Shown piece by piece: positions 37,862 through 46,138 of a stretch of DNA of 64,000 nucleotides. Source of the DNA: Pseudomonas sp. CC120222-01a (GTDB lineage: Bacteria > Pseudomonadota > Gammaproteobacteria > Pseudomonadales > Pseudomonadaceae); contig NZ_QEQQ01000003.1 of assembly GCF_003097235.1 (NCBI RefSeq), forward strand, positions 186,001 through 250,000. The letters are read 5' to 3'. Made by a program: the position numbers and the translations under genes. Positions within the stretch are counted from its first letter, which is position 1, and the number at the start of each line of letters is the position of its first letter. Under the pieces are notes generated by a model, which saw only the letters and a program-made list of their open reading frames with translations, searched no databases and had not been told where the DNA came from.

Positions 37862-38071
37862 CTAGGCGATCAGCAGATAATCTTCAACCTTGCTGACGCC
37901 CGGCTCCGACCAGGCCGCACGCTCGACCACTTCTCGCTCGCGCAACAAATGCACCTTGCCTTCCAGCTTGACCACGCCACCGTTGACCGTGACGCGGATG
38001 CAGGCGGCGTTGATATCGGGTTTGAATTCCAGCGCTTCGAGCACAAGGTCTCGCAAGTCCAGGTCGTTCAT
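37862..38071 (-). CDS. Single BON-domain protein
   Basis: The 69-residue product is one BON domain without signal peptide (IRVTVNGGVVKLEGKVHLLR, then ERAAWSEPGVSKVEDYL). BON domains bind lipids or polysaccharides; lone cytosolic forms occur with stress proteins. It is the first gene of the BON-ftsH-channel group, 26 bases before ftsH. An FNR-like dyad lies about 80 bases upstream. Confidence 0.85.
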   Translation of the reverse strand: MNDLDLRDLVLEALEFKPDINAACIRVTVNGGVVKLEGKVHLLREREVVERAAWSEPGVSKVEDYLLIA

Positions 38072-38149
38072 GATGGGCTCCGGTAGCGGCCAGGGGAGGG
38101 GCTGAAGTGCCCTGAGCCTTTGTTTCTACCCTTATGCCGGCCAACGCAA

Positions 38150-38163
38150 TTGACAAATGTCAG
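38150..38163. promoter_or_regulatory. FNR-like dyad of the TTGAC type
   Basis: TTGACAAATGTCAG is a near-perfect 14-bp dyad in the divergent region between the BON gene (79 bases) and the small lipoprotein gene (61 bases to its start at 38224). Confidence 0.5.
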
Positions 38164-38223
38164 GCTGCGGCGCACGCCGCCTTGGATACTCAGCGTGTCT
38201 TGGGCATGCATGAGGCTACGGAC

Positions 38224-38478
38224 ATGCGACGTTATGTGCTTTGCGGGTGGGCAAGCCTGCTGCTGATTACTGTTTCAGGCTGCACGGCGTGGCGCGCCGA
38301 GGAATACGATGCGCGCCTGGAATCGGCGGAGAACAACGCCGCCACCGCGAGGTTGCGCGCCGATCAGGTGTGTTACCGCATCGATCTGGTCGAGCAGACT
38401 GCCAACGAGGCGCTACGGCGGGCAACCCAGGCTCAGGACGAGGTGCAGCAACTGCGCCAGCAGGCCAGACGCAAGTAG
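38224..38478 (+). CDS. OprI/Lpp-like small lipoprotein
   Basis: The 84-residue product has a lipobox TVSGC (cysteine ~residue 19) followed by a single heptad-repeat helix (ARLESAENNAATARLRADQV and on) and a basic C-terminus ending ARRK, as in Lpp/OprI, where the last lysine is bound to peptidoglycan. An unusual internal Cys (QVCYRID) is present. A usable start is ATG 38224; 38206 is possible. Likely outer-membrane-to-cell-wall tether made under the island's control. Confidence 0.75.
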   Translation: MRRYVLCGWASLLLITVSGCTAWRAEEYDARLESAENNAATARLRADQVCYRIDLVEQTANEALRRATQAQDEVQQLRQQARRK

Positions 38479-38594
38479 CGACCTGAGTGATCAGGCCGGC
38501 CCACCGTTGGAGGCAATCATGAGCCATTATTGGCATCGCGATTGAGACGGGCCGCCGGATTGCATGGCACGGCGCGTTGCAACCCGGCGGCCAA

Positions 38595-39491
38595 TCAACC
38601 GTGGATCGCCAGAATGCTCGAATGCACTTTGTACAGGGTCTGCTCGGTGGTACTGCCGATGACCTTGGTCAACCCTTCATGGTACAGCGTGCCCATGACG
38701 ACCACATCGAAGCCATGCTGGTTGGCGTATTCGCTGATGGCACTACGGGCAGCCCCGCGTATCAGGTGCAAGTGGTCCGGCTTGATGCCGTAGTGGCCCG
38801 CGAATCGGGTCAGGCGCTCCCGAGCTCTACCCGTCAAGTCTTCGATCATTTCAGGGGGCCACGCCACGGGTGCGGCGGCGTAGGCGACGAAGCTCGGGCT
38901 GGGTTCATAGGCCTGGAGCACATGCAGTTGCGCCTTGCAGCGCCGCGCCAGCGCCTGTGCAGCCTGCAGGATACGGTCGTTGCACTTGTCCACTGCGGCG
39001 TCGTCTTCGAGCAGATCGACGGCCGCCAGCACCTGCGCAGGCAGTGCCGCGTCAGCCTGGGCCACCAGATGTAATGGAATCGGGCAACGGCGCAGCAACT
39101 GCCAATCCAGTGGCGTGAGCAGGGCACGGCTGACGGCGGTTTCGTGGCGGATGTCCTTGATCAGCATCTCCACGCGGTGTAGCTGCGCCAGTCGGATCAG
39201 GTCCTTGAGTGGGTCATCGTCATCCAGCGTTTCGGCATAGGCGGTAATGCCCTGCTCGCCAAGCGCCTTTGCCTGTTCGTTCAGCCATGCCTTGCGGTGC
39301 TCGGCGTCTTGCTTGCGGGCACTGCTGCGCAGCACCTGGTCAAGGGTGGTCAGGCGTGACGGTAGTTGGCTCAGCACCACCAGGTGCAAGGCGGAGCCTG
39401 TGGCCTTGGCCAACGCTTGCGCGCGCGCCAGGGCTGGCGAGGGGTGCAGGTCCGGATGGCAGATCAGTAGCAGTCGCGTCAAAGCATTCAT
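38595..39491 (-). CDS. Tandem universal stress protein
   Basis: The 298-residue protein has two Usp domains (about 5-140 and 155-295). The second ends with VVVMGTLYHEGLTKVIGSTT and SSILAIHG, a good nucleotide-binding end. The start at 39491 has GGAGG six bases upstream. It is divergent from the truncated stress protein gene, with one FNR-type box between them. Confidence 0.9.
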   Translation of the reverse strand: MNALTRLLLICHPDLHPSPALARAQALAKATGSALHLVVLSQLPSRLTTLDQVLRSSARKQDAEHRKAWLNEQAKALGEQGITAYAETLDDDDPLKDLIRLAQLHRVEMLIKDIRHETAVSRALLTPLDWQLLRRCPIPLHLVAQADAALPAQVLAAVDLLEDDAAVDKCNDRILQAAQALARRCKAQLHVLQAYEPSPSFVAYAAAPVAWPPEMIEDLTGRARERLTRFAGHYGIKPDHLHLIRGAARSAISEYANQHGFDVVVMGTLYHEGLTKVIGSTTEQTLYKVHSSILAIHG

Positions 39492-39570
39492 GATGGCCTC
39501 CGCAGCGATGGCCGTCGCCGGGAAGGCATACGGGCTCAGGCGTAGGGTGCCGCGATGGCACCTGGGGGCC

Positions 39571-39584
39571 TTGATTTTTATCAG
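39571..39584. promoter_or_regulatory. FNR/Anr box between divergent stress protein genes
   Basis: TTGATTTTTATCAG matches TTGAT-N4-ATCAA at nine of ten fixed positions. It is 80 bases from the start on the left and 70 bases from the one on the right. Confidence 0.7.
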
Positions 39585-39653
39585 GAACGAACCAGCCCCG
39601 GCTCCGATAATGGCATGCATATGCATACCTGCAGCCGCGCCGGGAGGTGCCCG

Positions 39654-40145
39654 ATGAAGCCGTATCGCCGGATCCTCTTGATCATGACCGAGGCCAAGAC
39701 CAATGCCGCGCTGTCCCGGGCCATGGCCCTGGCAGCGGCGTCTGGTGCCGCCCTGCAGGTGCTGGGTATCCATGAACCCGGCGAACTGCGCCTGCGCCAC
39801 GAGTTGCAGGCAACCCCGCTACCTTCCGTTTCCTTCGTGCACTTCAGCACCGAGCTCAAGGCGCTGCTCGACGAACAGCCTGCCAGGGGGGCGCGCCCAG
39901 GTTTCGAGGCTGTGGAAACCGCCGATCCCCGCGGCCTGATGCCGGCTTGCATCGCCCGCTACTCGCCTGACCTGGTGATCAAGGCCTGCCCGGGCTGTTC
40001 GCTGAGTGATCAATTGGCTCGGACCTCGCTTGACCAGGTGCTGCTGCATGCGAGCGAGGTGCCGTTGATGTTCGTGCCGGCCAATGCCCCGGCCATGCCA
40101 GGTAACGTGCTGGTGGCGGTGGATGTTTCGAGAATGAAGGTGTGA
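39654..40145 (+). CDS. Universal stress protein with only one complete domain
   Basis: The 163-residue product has one Usp domain (residues ~5-140) followed by NVLVAVDVSRMKV and a stop. VLVAVDVS is exactly how the second domain starts in the tandem paralogues nearby, so this gene looks cut after the first strand of domain 2. The ribosome binding site GGGAGGTG is intact and the frame is clean, so it may still make a short protein. A split YeeE/YedE pair follows 73 bases later. Confidence 0.82.
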   Translation: MKPYRRILLIMTEAKTNAALSRAMALAAASGAALQVLGIHEPGELRLRHELQATPLPSVSFVHFSTELKALLDEQPARGARPGFEAVETADPRGLMPACIARYSPDLVIKACPGCSLSDQLARTSLDQVLLHASEVPLMFVPANAPAMPGNVLVAVDVSRMKV

Positions 40146-40218
40146 CAGGCGAGCGACCGGCAAGCACAGCGCTAAGATAGAGTCGGTTCATTTCTGCACT
40201 TAGATAGGGAGCACTGAG

Positions 40219-40656
40219 ATGATTGTTGATATGGCTGCCTTCACGCCGTGGTCGGCATTGGCAGGCGGGGGACTGATCGGCCTGGCCGCCGGGCTGTTCG
40301 TGGTGGCAAACGGGCGCATTGCCGGAATCAGCGGTCTGCTCGGCTCGCTGTTGCAGCGCACGGGAGAAGGGCGAGGCGAAAAACTGTTCTTCTTGCTGGG
40401 CATCATCGCCGCGCCACTGTTGTGGCGAGCGTTCTCGGCGATGCCCCCGGTGCATTTCAGCACGGTCCCTTGGTTGCTCATGGTTGCGGGGCTTCTGGTG
40501 GGCCTGGGCACCCGCTACGGCAGCGGCTGCACCAGTGGCCACGGGGTATGCGGCCTGTCTCGCCTGTCCCCACGCTCGGCGGTGGCGACGTTGTGCTTCA
40601 TGGCGGCCGGCTTTGCCACCGTCTTCGTGGTTCGCCACCTTTTCCCAGGAGCATGA
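40219..40656 (+). CDS. YeeE/YedE-family membrane protein, first half
   Basis: The 145-residue protein has four hydrophobic helices and the signature [20 protein letters not shown] of the YeeE/YedE (DUF395) family, whose conserved cysteines pass thiosulfate or sulfide-like ions. Here the full-length transporter is split into two genes, as in PmpA/PmpB. AGGGAGC precedes the start. It overlaps nothing but ends one base before the start of the second half. Confidence 0.88.
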   Translation: MIVDMAAFTPWSALAGGGLIGLAAGLFVVANGRIAGISGLLGSLLQRTGEGRGEKLFFLLGIIAAPLLWRAFSAMPPVHFSTVPWLLMVAGLLVGLGTRYGSGCTSGHGVCGLSRLSPRSAVATLCFMAAGFATVFVVRHLFPGA

Positions 40657-40657
40657 A

Positions 40658-41086
40658 ATGACCCGGATCAGCGCATTCATCGCGGGGTTGCTGTTCGGCA
40701 TGGGGTTGTTGCTGTCCGGTATGGCGAACCCCGCCAAAGTACTTGGATTTCTTGATCTCGCCGGGCAGTGGGACCCGTCGCTGGCGCTGGTCATGGTGGG
40801 CGCCATCGGAGCGGCATTGCTGCCCATGGCCTGGGCGCGTCGGCACCCTGTGGCCATGTTCGGCGGCGCGATGCAGTTGCCGGCCCGGCGTGACATTGAC
40901 CGTCGGCTGGTCGGTGGCAGCCTGACCTTCGGCGTTGGCTGGGGGCTTGCCGGGGTATGCCCGGGACCTGCCCTGGTGTTGCTGGGCGGCGGTTATTGGC
41001 AAGGCTGGCTGTTCGTGGCCGCGATGCTGGCTGGCATGGCGTTGTTCAAGGGTTTGGAAGCGCCTGGCAAAAGCCGCCAGGCGTAA
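40658..41086 (+). CDS. YeeE/YedE-family membrane protein, second half
   Basis: The 142-residue protein has four helices with [20 protein letters not shown] and [17 protein letters not shown], the second-half motifs of the YeeE/YedE family. It starts one base after the first half with AGGAGC as ribosome binding site, so both are made together and likely form one transporter for a reduced sulfur species in the inner membrane. Confidence 0.88.
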   Translation: MTRISAFIAGLLFGMGLLLSGMANPAKVLGFLDLAGQWDPSLALVMVGAIGAALLPMAWARRHPVAMFGGAMQLPARRDIDRRLVGGSLTFGVGWGLAGVCPGPALVLLGGGYWQGWLFVAAMLAGMALFKGLEAPGKSRQA

Positions 41087-41152
41087 AACGGCCGGCGTTT
41101 GATGTTGATCGCTTCGACCGCGTCTTCAGGCGGCCCGCCTGTTTGCATCCGT

Positions 41153-41173
41153 CTTCAGATTCCCTTCAGATTC
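41153..41173 (+). promoter_or_regulatory. PmrA-type direct repeat before the T_hemolysin operon
   Basis: CTTCAGATTC occurs twice, at 41153-41162 and 41164-41173, an exact repeat with an 11-bp period. It fits the PmrA/QseB-type box CTTAAG-N5-CTTAAG with one change per half. It lies 44 bases before the operon start, next to where a -35 element would be. The operon encodes such a regulator as its sixth gene. Confidence 0.65.
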
Positions 41174-41216
41174 ACCACGGATACTCCCCCTGACCAACCC
41201 ATTCGGGGGGAGCTTC

Positions 41217-41894
41217 ATGACTCAAGCCCTATGGAGCAGCCTGCTCCCATTGCCCATCGGCACCCATGCTGACCACCACGCCCACTTGTCCCTGCACGTT
41301 CATGACGATGAGAACCGTGGTGAACTTGAACATTTCATTCATCAGTGTTTTGCCAATGTCCACCATGCAGATGTCCACCATTACCTGCCGGAATTGTTGG
41401 CCCTGCGGGATAGCCATGGGCGGTTGATCGCCGCAACGGGGATGCGTCCGGCCAGCAGCGGGCCGCTGTTTCTCGAGCGCTATCTGGATGAACCCCTGGA
41501 AAACGCGATTTCCAGAGTGGCGGGCGTGCCGTTGGGGCGCGAGTGCATGGTCGAAGTTGGCAACCTGGCCTCGCTGAGCGCCGGCAGCGCCCGGATCATG
41601 ATCACGACCGTGACCTGGCTGCTCGCCACACGGGGGTTGCAGTGGGTGGCGTTCACTGGCGCATCGACACTGATCAACAGTTTCCAACGCCTTGGGCTGG
41701 TGCCGACGGTGGTGGCCCAGGCCGACCCCGCCCGCCTGGACGAGTCGCTGCAGCATTGGGGGCACTATTACGACCAGCATCCGCAGGTGTTCGTTGGCAA
41801 TATCCACCAGGGCTTCGAGCGCCTGGAGTCGGCAGGTGTATTCCGGCGTCTGGGGCTGCCTGCGCTGAGCGAGGAGGCCGGCCATGCCGCATGA
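41217..41894 (+). CDS. Thermostable-hemolysin-family protein
   Basis: The 225-residue protein matches the T_hemolysin family (PF12261): HYLPELLALRDSHGRLIAAT, LFLERYLDEPLENAI, then EVGNLASLSAGSARIM. The order of strands with an ..VEVGNLAS.. core recalls GNAT and autoinducer-synthase folds, so an acyltransferase role is at least as likely as a hemolysin. It is the first gene of a seven-gene operon and overlaps the next gene by 11 bp. Confidence 0.85.
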   Translation: MTQALWSSLLPLPIGTHADHHAHLSLHVHDDENRGELEHFIHQCFANVHHADVHHYLPELLALRDSHGRLIAATGMRPASSGPLFLERYLDEPLENAISRVAGVPLGRECMVEVGNLASLSAGSARIMITTVTWLLATRGLQWVAFTGASTLINSFQRLGLVPTVVAQADPARLDESLQHWGHYYDQHPQVFVGNIHQGFERLESAGVFRRLGLPALSEEAGHAA

Positions 41895-43353
41895 ACTGGA
41901 GCGTTTCAAGCAGTTGCTGCTTGCCCTTGGCCGTGATCGTGGCGATGCCCTGGCCGTGGAGGGCGCCAATGAGCGGTTCACCTACAAGCAATTGCTGGCC
42001 GAGGTCTGGCTGCGCGCCAAGGCCTTGAGCGCGCAACCTCCGGGCGTATTGGCGCTGGCGCTGGATAACGGCCCTGAATTGCTGTTCTGGGACCTGGCGG
42101 CACTGGTCTCGGAACGAGCCTGCGTAATCGTGCCAACGTTCTTCAGTACGGCGCAGGTGCGCCACTGCATCGAACAGTGCGGCGCACGCCTGGTGCTTTG
42201 CCAGCCGTCCTGGCAAGGCGTGTTCAGCCAGCTGGGCTTTGTGCCGCAGGAGGCATTCTGGACACGCGATCTGGCAGCGCCGGTGGTGCTGCCTGAAGGC
42301 ACCGCCAAGGTCACCTATACCTCTGGCAGCACGGGTACGCCCAAGGGCGTTTGCCTGGGCGCCGATGCCATGCTGCGCGTCGCGCATGAACTGGAGCTGG
42401 CCAGCCGGCCTACCGAGCCCCAGCGCTACCTGGCGGTATTACCGCTGGGCGTACTGCTGGAAAACCTGGGCGTTTACGCCGCACTCATGGCAGGAGCCAG
42501 CGTGTTGCTCTACCCACAGGCGCAACTGGGTATGGGCGGCGCCAGCCAGGCCGATTTCAAGCGCTTGCTCGGGGCCATTGCCTTGAGCGGCGCGCAGAGC
42601 CTGATCCTGGTACCGCAGCTGTTGATGGGCCTGGTCACGGCGATCGAGCGGGGGCTGATGCGGGTTGGCCCATTGCGCTTCGTCGCGGTCGGTGGGGCAC
42701 GGGTATCGCCCGGCCTGCTGGCGCGGGCCGAGGCCATCGGCTTGCCGGTTTTCGAGGGCTATGGGTTGTCGGAGTGTGCCTCGGTGGTGGCACTCAACCG
42801 CCCGGGGGCGATGCGCCGGGGCAGTGTCGGCCGGCCATTGCCCCATGTTCAGGTGCGTATCGCGGACGATGGCGAAGTGCTCGTCAGCGGCTCCGTGCTG
42901 CTTGGCTACCTTGGGGAGTTGCCCACTTCGTCGGCGTCGGCCTGGTGGGCCACGGGGGACCTCGGTTACTTCGACGACGACGGTTACCTGTATCTGAACG
43001 GGCGCAAGAAACACCAGTTCATCACCAGCTTCGGGCGCAACGTCAACCCCGAATGGGTGGAAGCCGAGCTGACCCAGAGCGGTGTGATCGCCCAGGCGTT
43101 CGTGCACGGCGAAGGGCTTGCGCGCAACCTGGCCTTGCTCTGGCCGCTTGACCCCGCTGCCACCGACGAGGCCATCGAGCAGGCTGTGCAGCGCAGCAAC
43201 GCCACCTTGCCCGACTACGCCAGGGTGCATGCCTGGCGGCGCCTGCCAGGCCCACTGACGCCTGGCGAAGGCACCCTGACTGCCAATGGTCGCCCGCGAC
43301 GTGAGGCGATCCTGCAGCGTTATCACACCCTGTTGTCCGAAATTTTGTTGTGA
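41884..43353 (+). CDS. AMP-dependent acyl-CoA synthetase/ligase-like protein
   Basis: The 489-residue adenylating enzyme has the P-loop YTSGSTGTPKG (145-155), the A5 motif FEGYGLSECASV, the A7 motif WWATGDLGY and the hinge GRKKHQFITSFGRNVNPEWV. These make it a carboxylate-AMP forming enzyme, probably for a fatty or aryl acid. The C-terminal A10 lysine region reads ANGRPRREA, so the usual catalytic Lys seems to be Arg. No carrier protein is in the operon. It starts within the end of the T_hemolysin gene. Confidence 0.85.
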   Translation: MPHELERFKQLLLALGRDRGDALAVEGANERFTYKQLLAEVWLRAKALSAQPPGVLALALDNGPELLFWDLAALVSERACVIVPTFFSTAQVRHCIEQCGARLVLCQPSWQGVFSQLGFVPQEAFWTRDLAAPVVLPEGTAKVTYTSGSTGTPKGVCLGADAMLRVAHELELASRPTEPQRYLAVLPLGVLLENLGVYAALMAGASVLLYPQAQLGMGGASQADFKRLLGAIALSGAQSLILVPQLLMGLVTAIERGLMRVGPLRFVAVGGARVSPGLLARAEAIGLPVFEGYGLSECASVVALNRPGAMRRGSVGRPLPHVQVRIADDGEVLVSGSVLLGYLGELPTSSASAWWATGDLGYFDDDGYLYLNGRKKHQFITSFGRNVNPEWVEAELTQSGVIAQAFVHGEGLARNLALLWPLDPAATDEAIEQAVQRSNATLPDYARVHAWRRLPGPLTPGEGTLTANGRPRREAILQRYHTLLSEILL

Positions 43354-43361
43354 GGTCCGTC

Positions 43362-44042
43362 ATGTCATTTTTCGACACCCTGCAGTTGCAAACCACCCAC
43401 GAACGCCAGGCCCTGTTCGCGGTGCCGGTGATTCGTGAAGCCTTGGCCGGCCAGGTCAGCCGCGATAGCTACATCGCCTTCCTGACCCAGGCTTACTACC
43501 ACGTGCGCCACACCGTGCCGCTGATGATGGCCTGCGGCGCGCGTTTGCCTTCGCGCCTGGAATGGTTGCGTGGCGCCGTCTGCGAGTACATCGAGGAGGA
43601 GTACGGCCACGAGCAGTGGATCCTCAACGATATCAAGGCCTGTGGCGGTGACTGGGAGGCGGTGCGTGACGGCCGACCGGCGTTGCCGATCGAGCTGATG
43701 GTCGCGTACCTGTATGACCTCATTGCCCGGGGCAACCCGGTGGGGCTGTTCGGCATGGTCAACGTCCTTGAGGGCACCAGCATCGCCCTGGCCACCCATG
43801 CCGCCGGTTCCATCCAGAGCAGCCTGGGGCTGCCGGACAGTGCCTTCAGCTACCTCAGCTCCCATGGTGCGCTGGACCAGGACCACATGGTCACCTACAA
43901 GCGGCTGATGGACCGGCTGGAGGAGGTCGATGATCACCAGGCAGTGATACAGGCCGCCAAGGTGGTTTACCGGTTATACACCGAGATGTTCGAAGGCTTG
44001 CCGCGTGCGGGCCAGGCCGAGGTGCAGCATGCGCTTGCCTGA
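43362..44042 (+). CDS. Heme-oxygenase-like diiron (TenA/HDO-type) protein
   Basis: The 226-residue all-helical protein belongs to the TenA/heme-oxygenase-like superfamily. Possible iron ligands are in YIEEEYGHEQW (Glu79/80, His83), VLEGTS (Glu137) and SSHGALDQDHM (His168, Asp172, His175), the E-x-x-H plus H-x-x-x-D-x-x-H pattern of diiron oxidases such as UndA or CADD. It lacks the thiaminase cysteine context of TenA. With an acyl ligase and SDR next to it, oxidation of an acyl or amino-acyl substrate is likely. A GTG 12 bases upstream overlapping the ligase stop is another possible start. Confidence 0.8.
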   Translation: MSFFDTLQLQTTHERQALFAVPVIREALAGQVSRDSYIAFLTQAYYHVRHTVPLMMACGARLPSRLEWLRGAVCEYIEEEYGHEQWILNDIKACGGDWEAVRDGRPALPIELMVAYLYDLIARGNPVGLFGMVNVLEGTSIALATHAAGSIQSSLGLPDSAFSYLSSHGALDQDHMVTYKRLMDRLEEVDDHQAVIQAAKVVYRLYTEMFEGLPRAGQAEVQHALA

Positions 44043-44835
44043 GTCGGTCGTGGTGCTGACGGGCGCCAGTGGCGGCATCGGGCTGGAGCTGGCCGAGCAA
44101 CTGTGCGCGGCCGGGGCCCGGGTGCTGGCGGTGAGCCGCCACCTGGGCAAGCTGGCAGGCCTGATGAACCGTTATCCGGACCGCCTGCGCTGGCAGACCG
44201 CCGACCTGCGTACCTCGCAAGGTCGCGAGCAGGTCGTCAGCCGGGCCCGTGAGATGGGTGGGTTCAATGTGCTGATCAATGCCGCCGGCGTGAACCGGTT
44301 CGCCTTGCTCGACCAGTTGGACGAACACGCCCTGGACGAGTTGCTGGACATCAACCTCAAGGCCCCCCTGCAACTGACCCGCGCCTGCCTGCCGCTGCTG
44401 CGCGAGCAACCCAAGGCGCTGGTGGTCAATGTCGGGTCCACCTATGGCTCGATCGGTTACCCCGGTTACGCCAGTTACTGCGCCAGCAAATTTGCATTGC
44501 GGGGGTTTTCCGAAGCGCTGCGGCGCGAGTTGGCCGACACCACGGTCAACGTGCTGTATGCCGCGCCGCGGGCCACCCGCACAGCCATGAACAGCAGCGC
44601 CGCGACGGCGCTCAATCAGGCGCTGAAAGTCGGCATGGACGATCCCGCCGATGTCGCCCGTGCCGTACTCGTGGCCGTGCAGTCCGAGCGCAGCGAACTG
44701 TACCTGGGTTGGCCTGAAAAGCTGTTCGTGCGCATCAACGGCATGTTGCCGGGGGTGGTCGATCGTGCGCTGCGCAAGCAACTGCCTGTTATTCGCCGCT
44801 ACATCGGTAGCCATTCCAAGGAGTCGAGCAAATGA
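44029..44835 (+). CDS. Short-chain dehydrogenase/reductase
   Basis: The 268-residue protein has the nucleotide-binding motif TGASGGIG near residue 13, NAAGVN, the catalytic serine in NVGSTYGSIG and the Y-x-x-x-K in SYCASK, all in classical SDR spacing. It overlaps the diiron protein gene by 14 bp. A C-terminal helix extension suggests possible membrane contact. It would reduce or oxidise the intermediate made by the upstream enzymes. Confidence 0.9.
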   Translation: MRLPESVVVLTGASGGIGLELAEQLCAAGARVLAVSRHLGKLAGLMNRYPDRLRWQTADLRTSQGREQVVSRAREMGGFNVLINAAGVNRFALLDQLDEHALDELLDINLKAPLQLTRACLPLLREQPKALVVNVGSTYGSIGYPGYASYCASKFALRGFSEALRRELADTTVNVLYAAPRATRTAMNSSAATALNQALKVGMDDPADVARAVLVAVQSERSELYLGWPEKLFVRINGMLPGVVDRALRKQLPVIRRYIGSHSKESSK

Positions 44836-45473
44836 AGCGTCTGTTGATCGCCAGCTTGCTGGCATTCGCCCCCCTCAGCTGGGCACTGGACACGGCAGGC
44901 ACGCAACACTTGAGCGATCTGCAACAGCGCTGGGCGCAGATCCAGTACCAGTTACCCAAGGAAAAACGCGCCGATGCATTTGAAAAGCTGGCCGGCGATG
45001 CCACTGCCTTCGTTCATCAATACCCCGGCTCGCCTGAGCCGTTGATCTGGGAGGGCATCATCCACAGCAGTTGGGCCGGCGCCGTGGGTGGCCTTGGCGC
45101 GCTGGGCAAGGTCAAGGCCGCCAAAGCCAGCCTGGAGCAGGCCATGAAGCTGGACCCCAACGCCCTGCAAGGGTCGGCCTACACCAGTTTGGGCACGCTC
45201 TACGACCAGGTGCCAGGCTGGCCGATCGGTTTTGGTGACGCTGAAATGGCCGACAAGTTGCTGCGCAAAGCCCTGCAGATCAACCCCAACGGGATCGACA
45301 GCAACTATTTCTGGGCCGACCATCTGTACCGGCAGAAACGCTACGCTGAAGCCACCGCAGCCTTGCAGAAGGCCAAGCAGGCACCGGCTCGTCCGGGGCG
45401 CGAACTGGCCGACCAGGGCCGGCGCGCCGATATCGATGCTTTACTCAAGGCGATCAAGGACAAACAGGACTGA
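44832..45473 (+). CDS. Periplasmic TPR-like protein
   Basis: The 213-residue product has a signal peptide (MKRLLIASLLAFAPLSWA). TPR-like helices follow (AAKASLEQAMKLDPNALQGS, ADKLLRKALQINPNGIDSN, RYAEATAALQKAK). It overlaps the SDR gene by 4 bp and precedes the response regulator by two bases. A TPR protein in the periplasm beside a sensor kinase could present the product or signal, which is inference. Confidence 0.78.
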   Translation: MKRLLIASLLAFAPLSWALDTAGTQHLSDLQQRWAQIQYQLPKEKRADAFEKLAGDATAFVHQYPGSPEPLIWEGIIHSSWAGAVGGLGALGKVKAAKASLEQAMKLDPNALQGSAYTSLGTLYDQVPGWPIGFGDAEMADKLLRKALQINPNGIDSNYFWADHLYRQKRYAEATAALQKAKQAPARPGRELADQGRRADIDALLKAIKDKQD

Positions 45474-45475
45474 AC

Positions 45476-46138
45476 ATGCGGCTACTGCTGGTTGAGGACG
45501 ATATCGCCTTGGGTGAGGGCATCTGCGACGGCTTGCGCCAGGCGGGCTACACGCTCGACTGGCTGCGCGATGGCGTGAGTGGCTTGCATGCGTTGCAGCA
45601 TGAAGCGTTCGACCTGGCCATTCTCGATCTCGGCTTGCCGCGCATGGATGGCATCGAACTGCTGCGGCGGGTGAGGGCAGGGGGCAACAGCCTGCCGGTG
45701 TTGATCCTCACCGCGCGGGATGCACTCGATGATCGCATCAGCGGTCTGGATGCCGGCGCTGATGATTATCTGGTGAAGCCGTTCGACCTCAACGAGTTGA
45801 AGGCCCGTTTGCGTGCCCTGCTGCGACGCAGCGCCGGGCGTGCGACGGTACTGATCGAACATGCCGGTGTCAGCCTTGACCCTGCCACGCAGCAAGTGCA
45901 CTACAACGGCCTTGAAGTCATTCTGACCCCCAAGGAATACCGGCTGTTGCATGAGTTGTTGGCGCAACCGGGCAAGGTCTTCACTCGGGAACGCCTGACC
46001 CAGCTGTTGTATGGCTGGGATGAGGAGCCCGAGAGCAATACGCTGGAGGTGAACATCTACCATCTGCGCAAGAAACTCTTCAATGGCCTGATCCGCACGG
46101 TCCGTGGTATCGGCTACCTGGTCGAGGGCAAGGCATGA
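45476..46138 (+). CDS. OmpR/PmrA/QseB-type response regulator of the T_hemolysin operon
   Basis: The 220-residue protein has a receiver domain with Asp51 and LVKPF, and a winged-helix DNA-binding domain (LTPKEYRLLHELLAQPGKVF, NIYHLRKKL, RTVRGIGYLVEG). It overlaps the kinase gene by 4 bp. PmrA-like direct repeats upstream of the operon (41153) and upstream of the cytochrome b561 gene (47517) are its likely binding sites. Confidence 0.92.
   Translation: MRLLLVEDDIALGEGICDGLRQAGYTLDWLRDGVSGLHALQHEAFDLAILDLGLPRMDGIELLRRVRAGGNSLPVLILTARDALDDRISGLDAGADDYLVKPFDLNELKARLRALLRRSAGRATVLIEHAGVSLDPATQQVHYNGLEVILTPKEYRLLHELLAQPGKVFTRERLTQLLYGWDEEPESNTLEVNIYHLRKKLFNGLIRTVRGIGYLVEGKA

Noticed and set aside
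43362..44042. Identification of the diiron protein as UndA (1-undecene synthase)
   Set aside because: UndA is longer and its residues around the iron site differ; only the fold and ligand pattern are shared.
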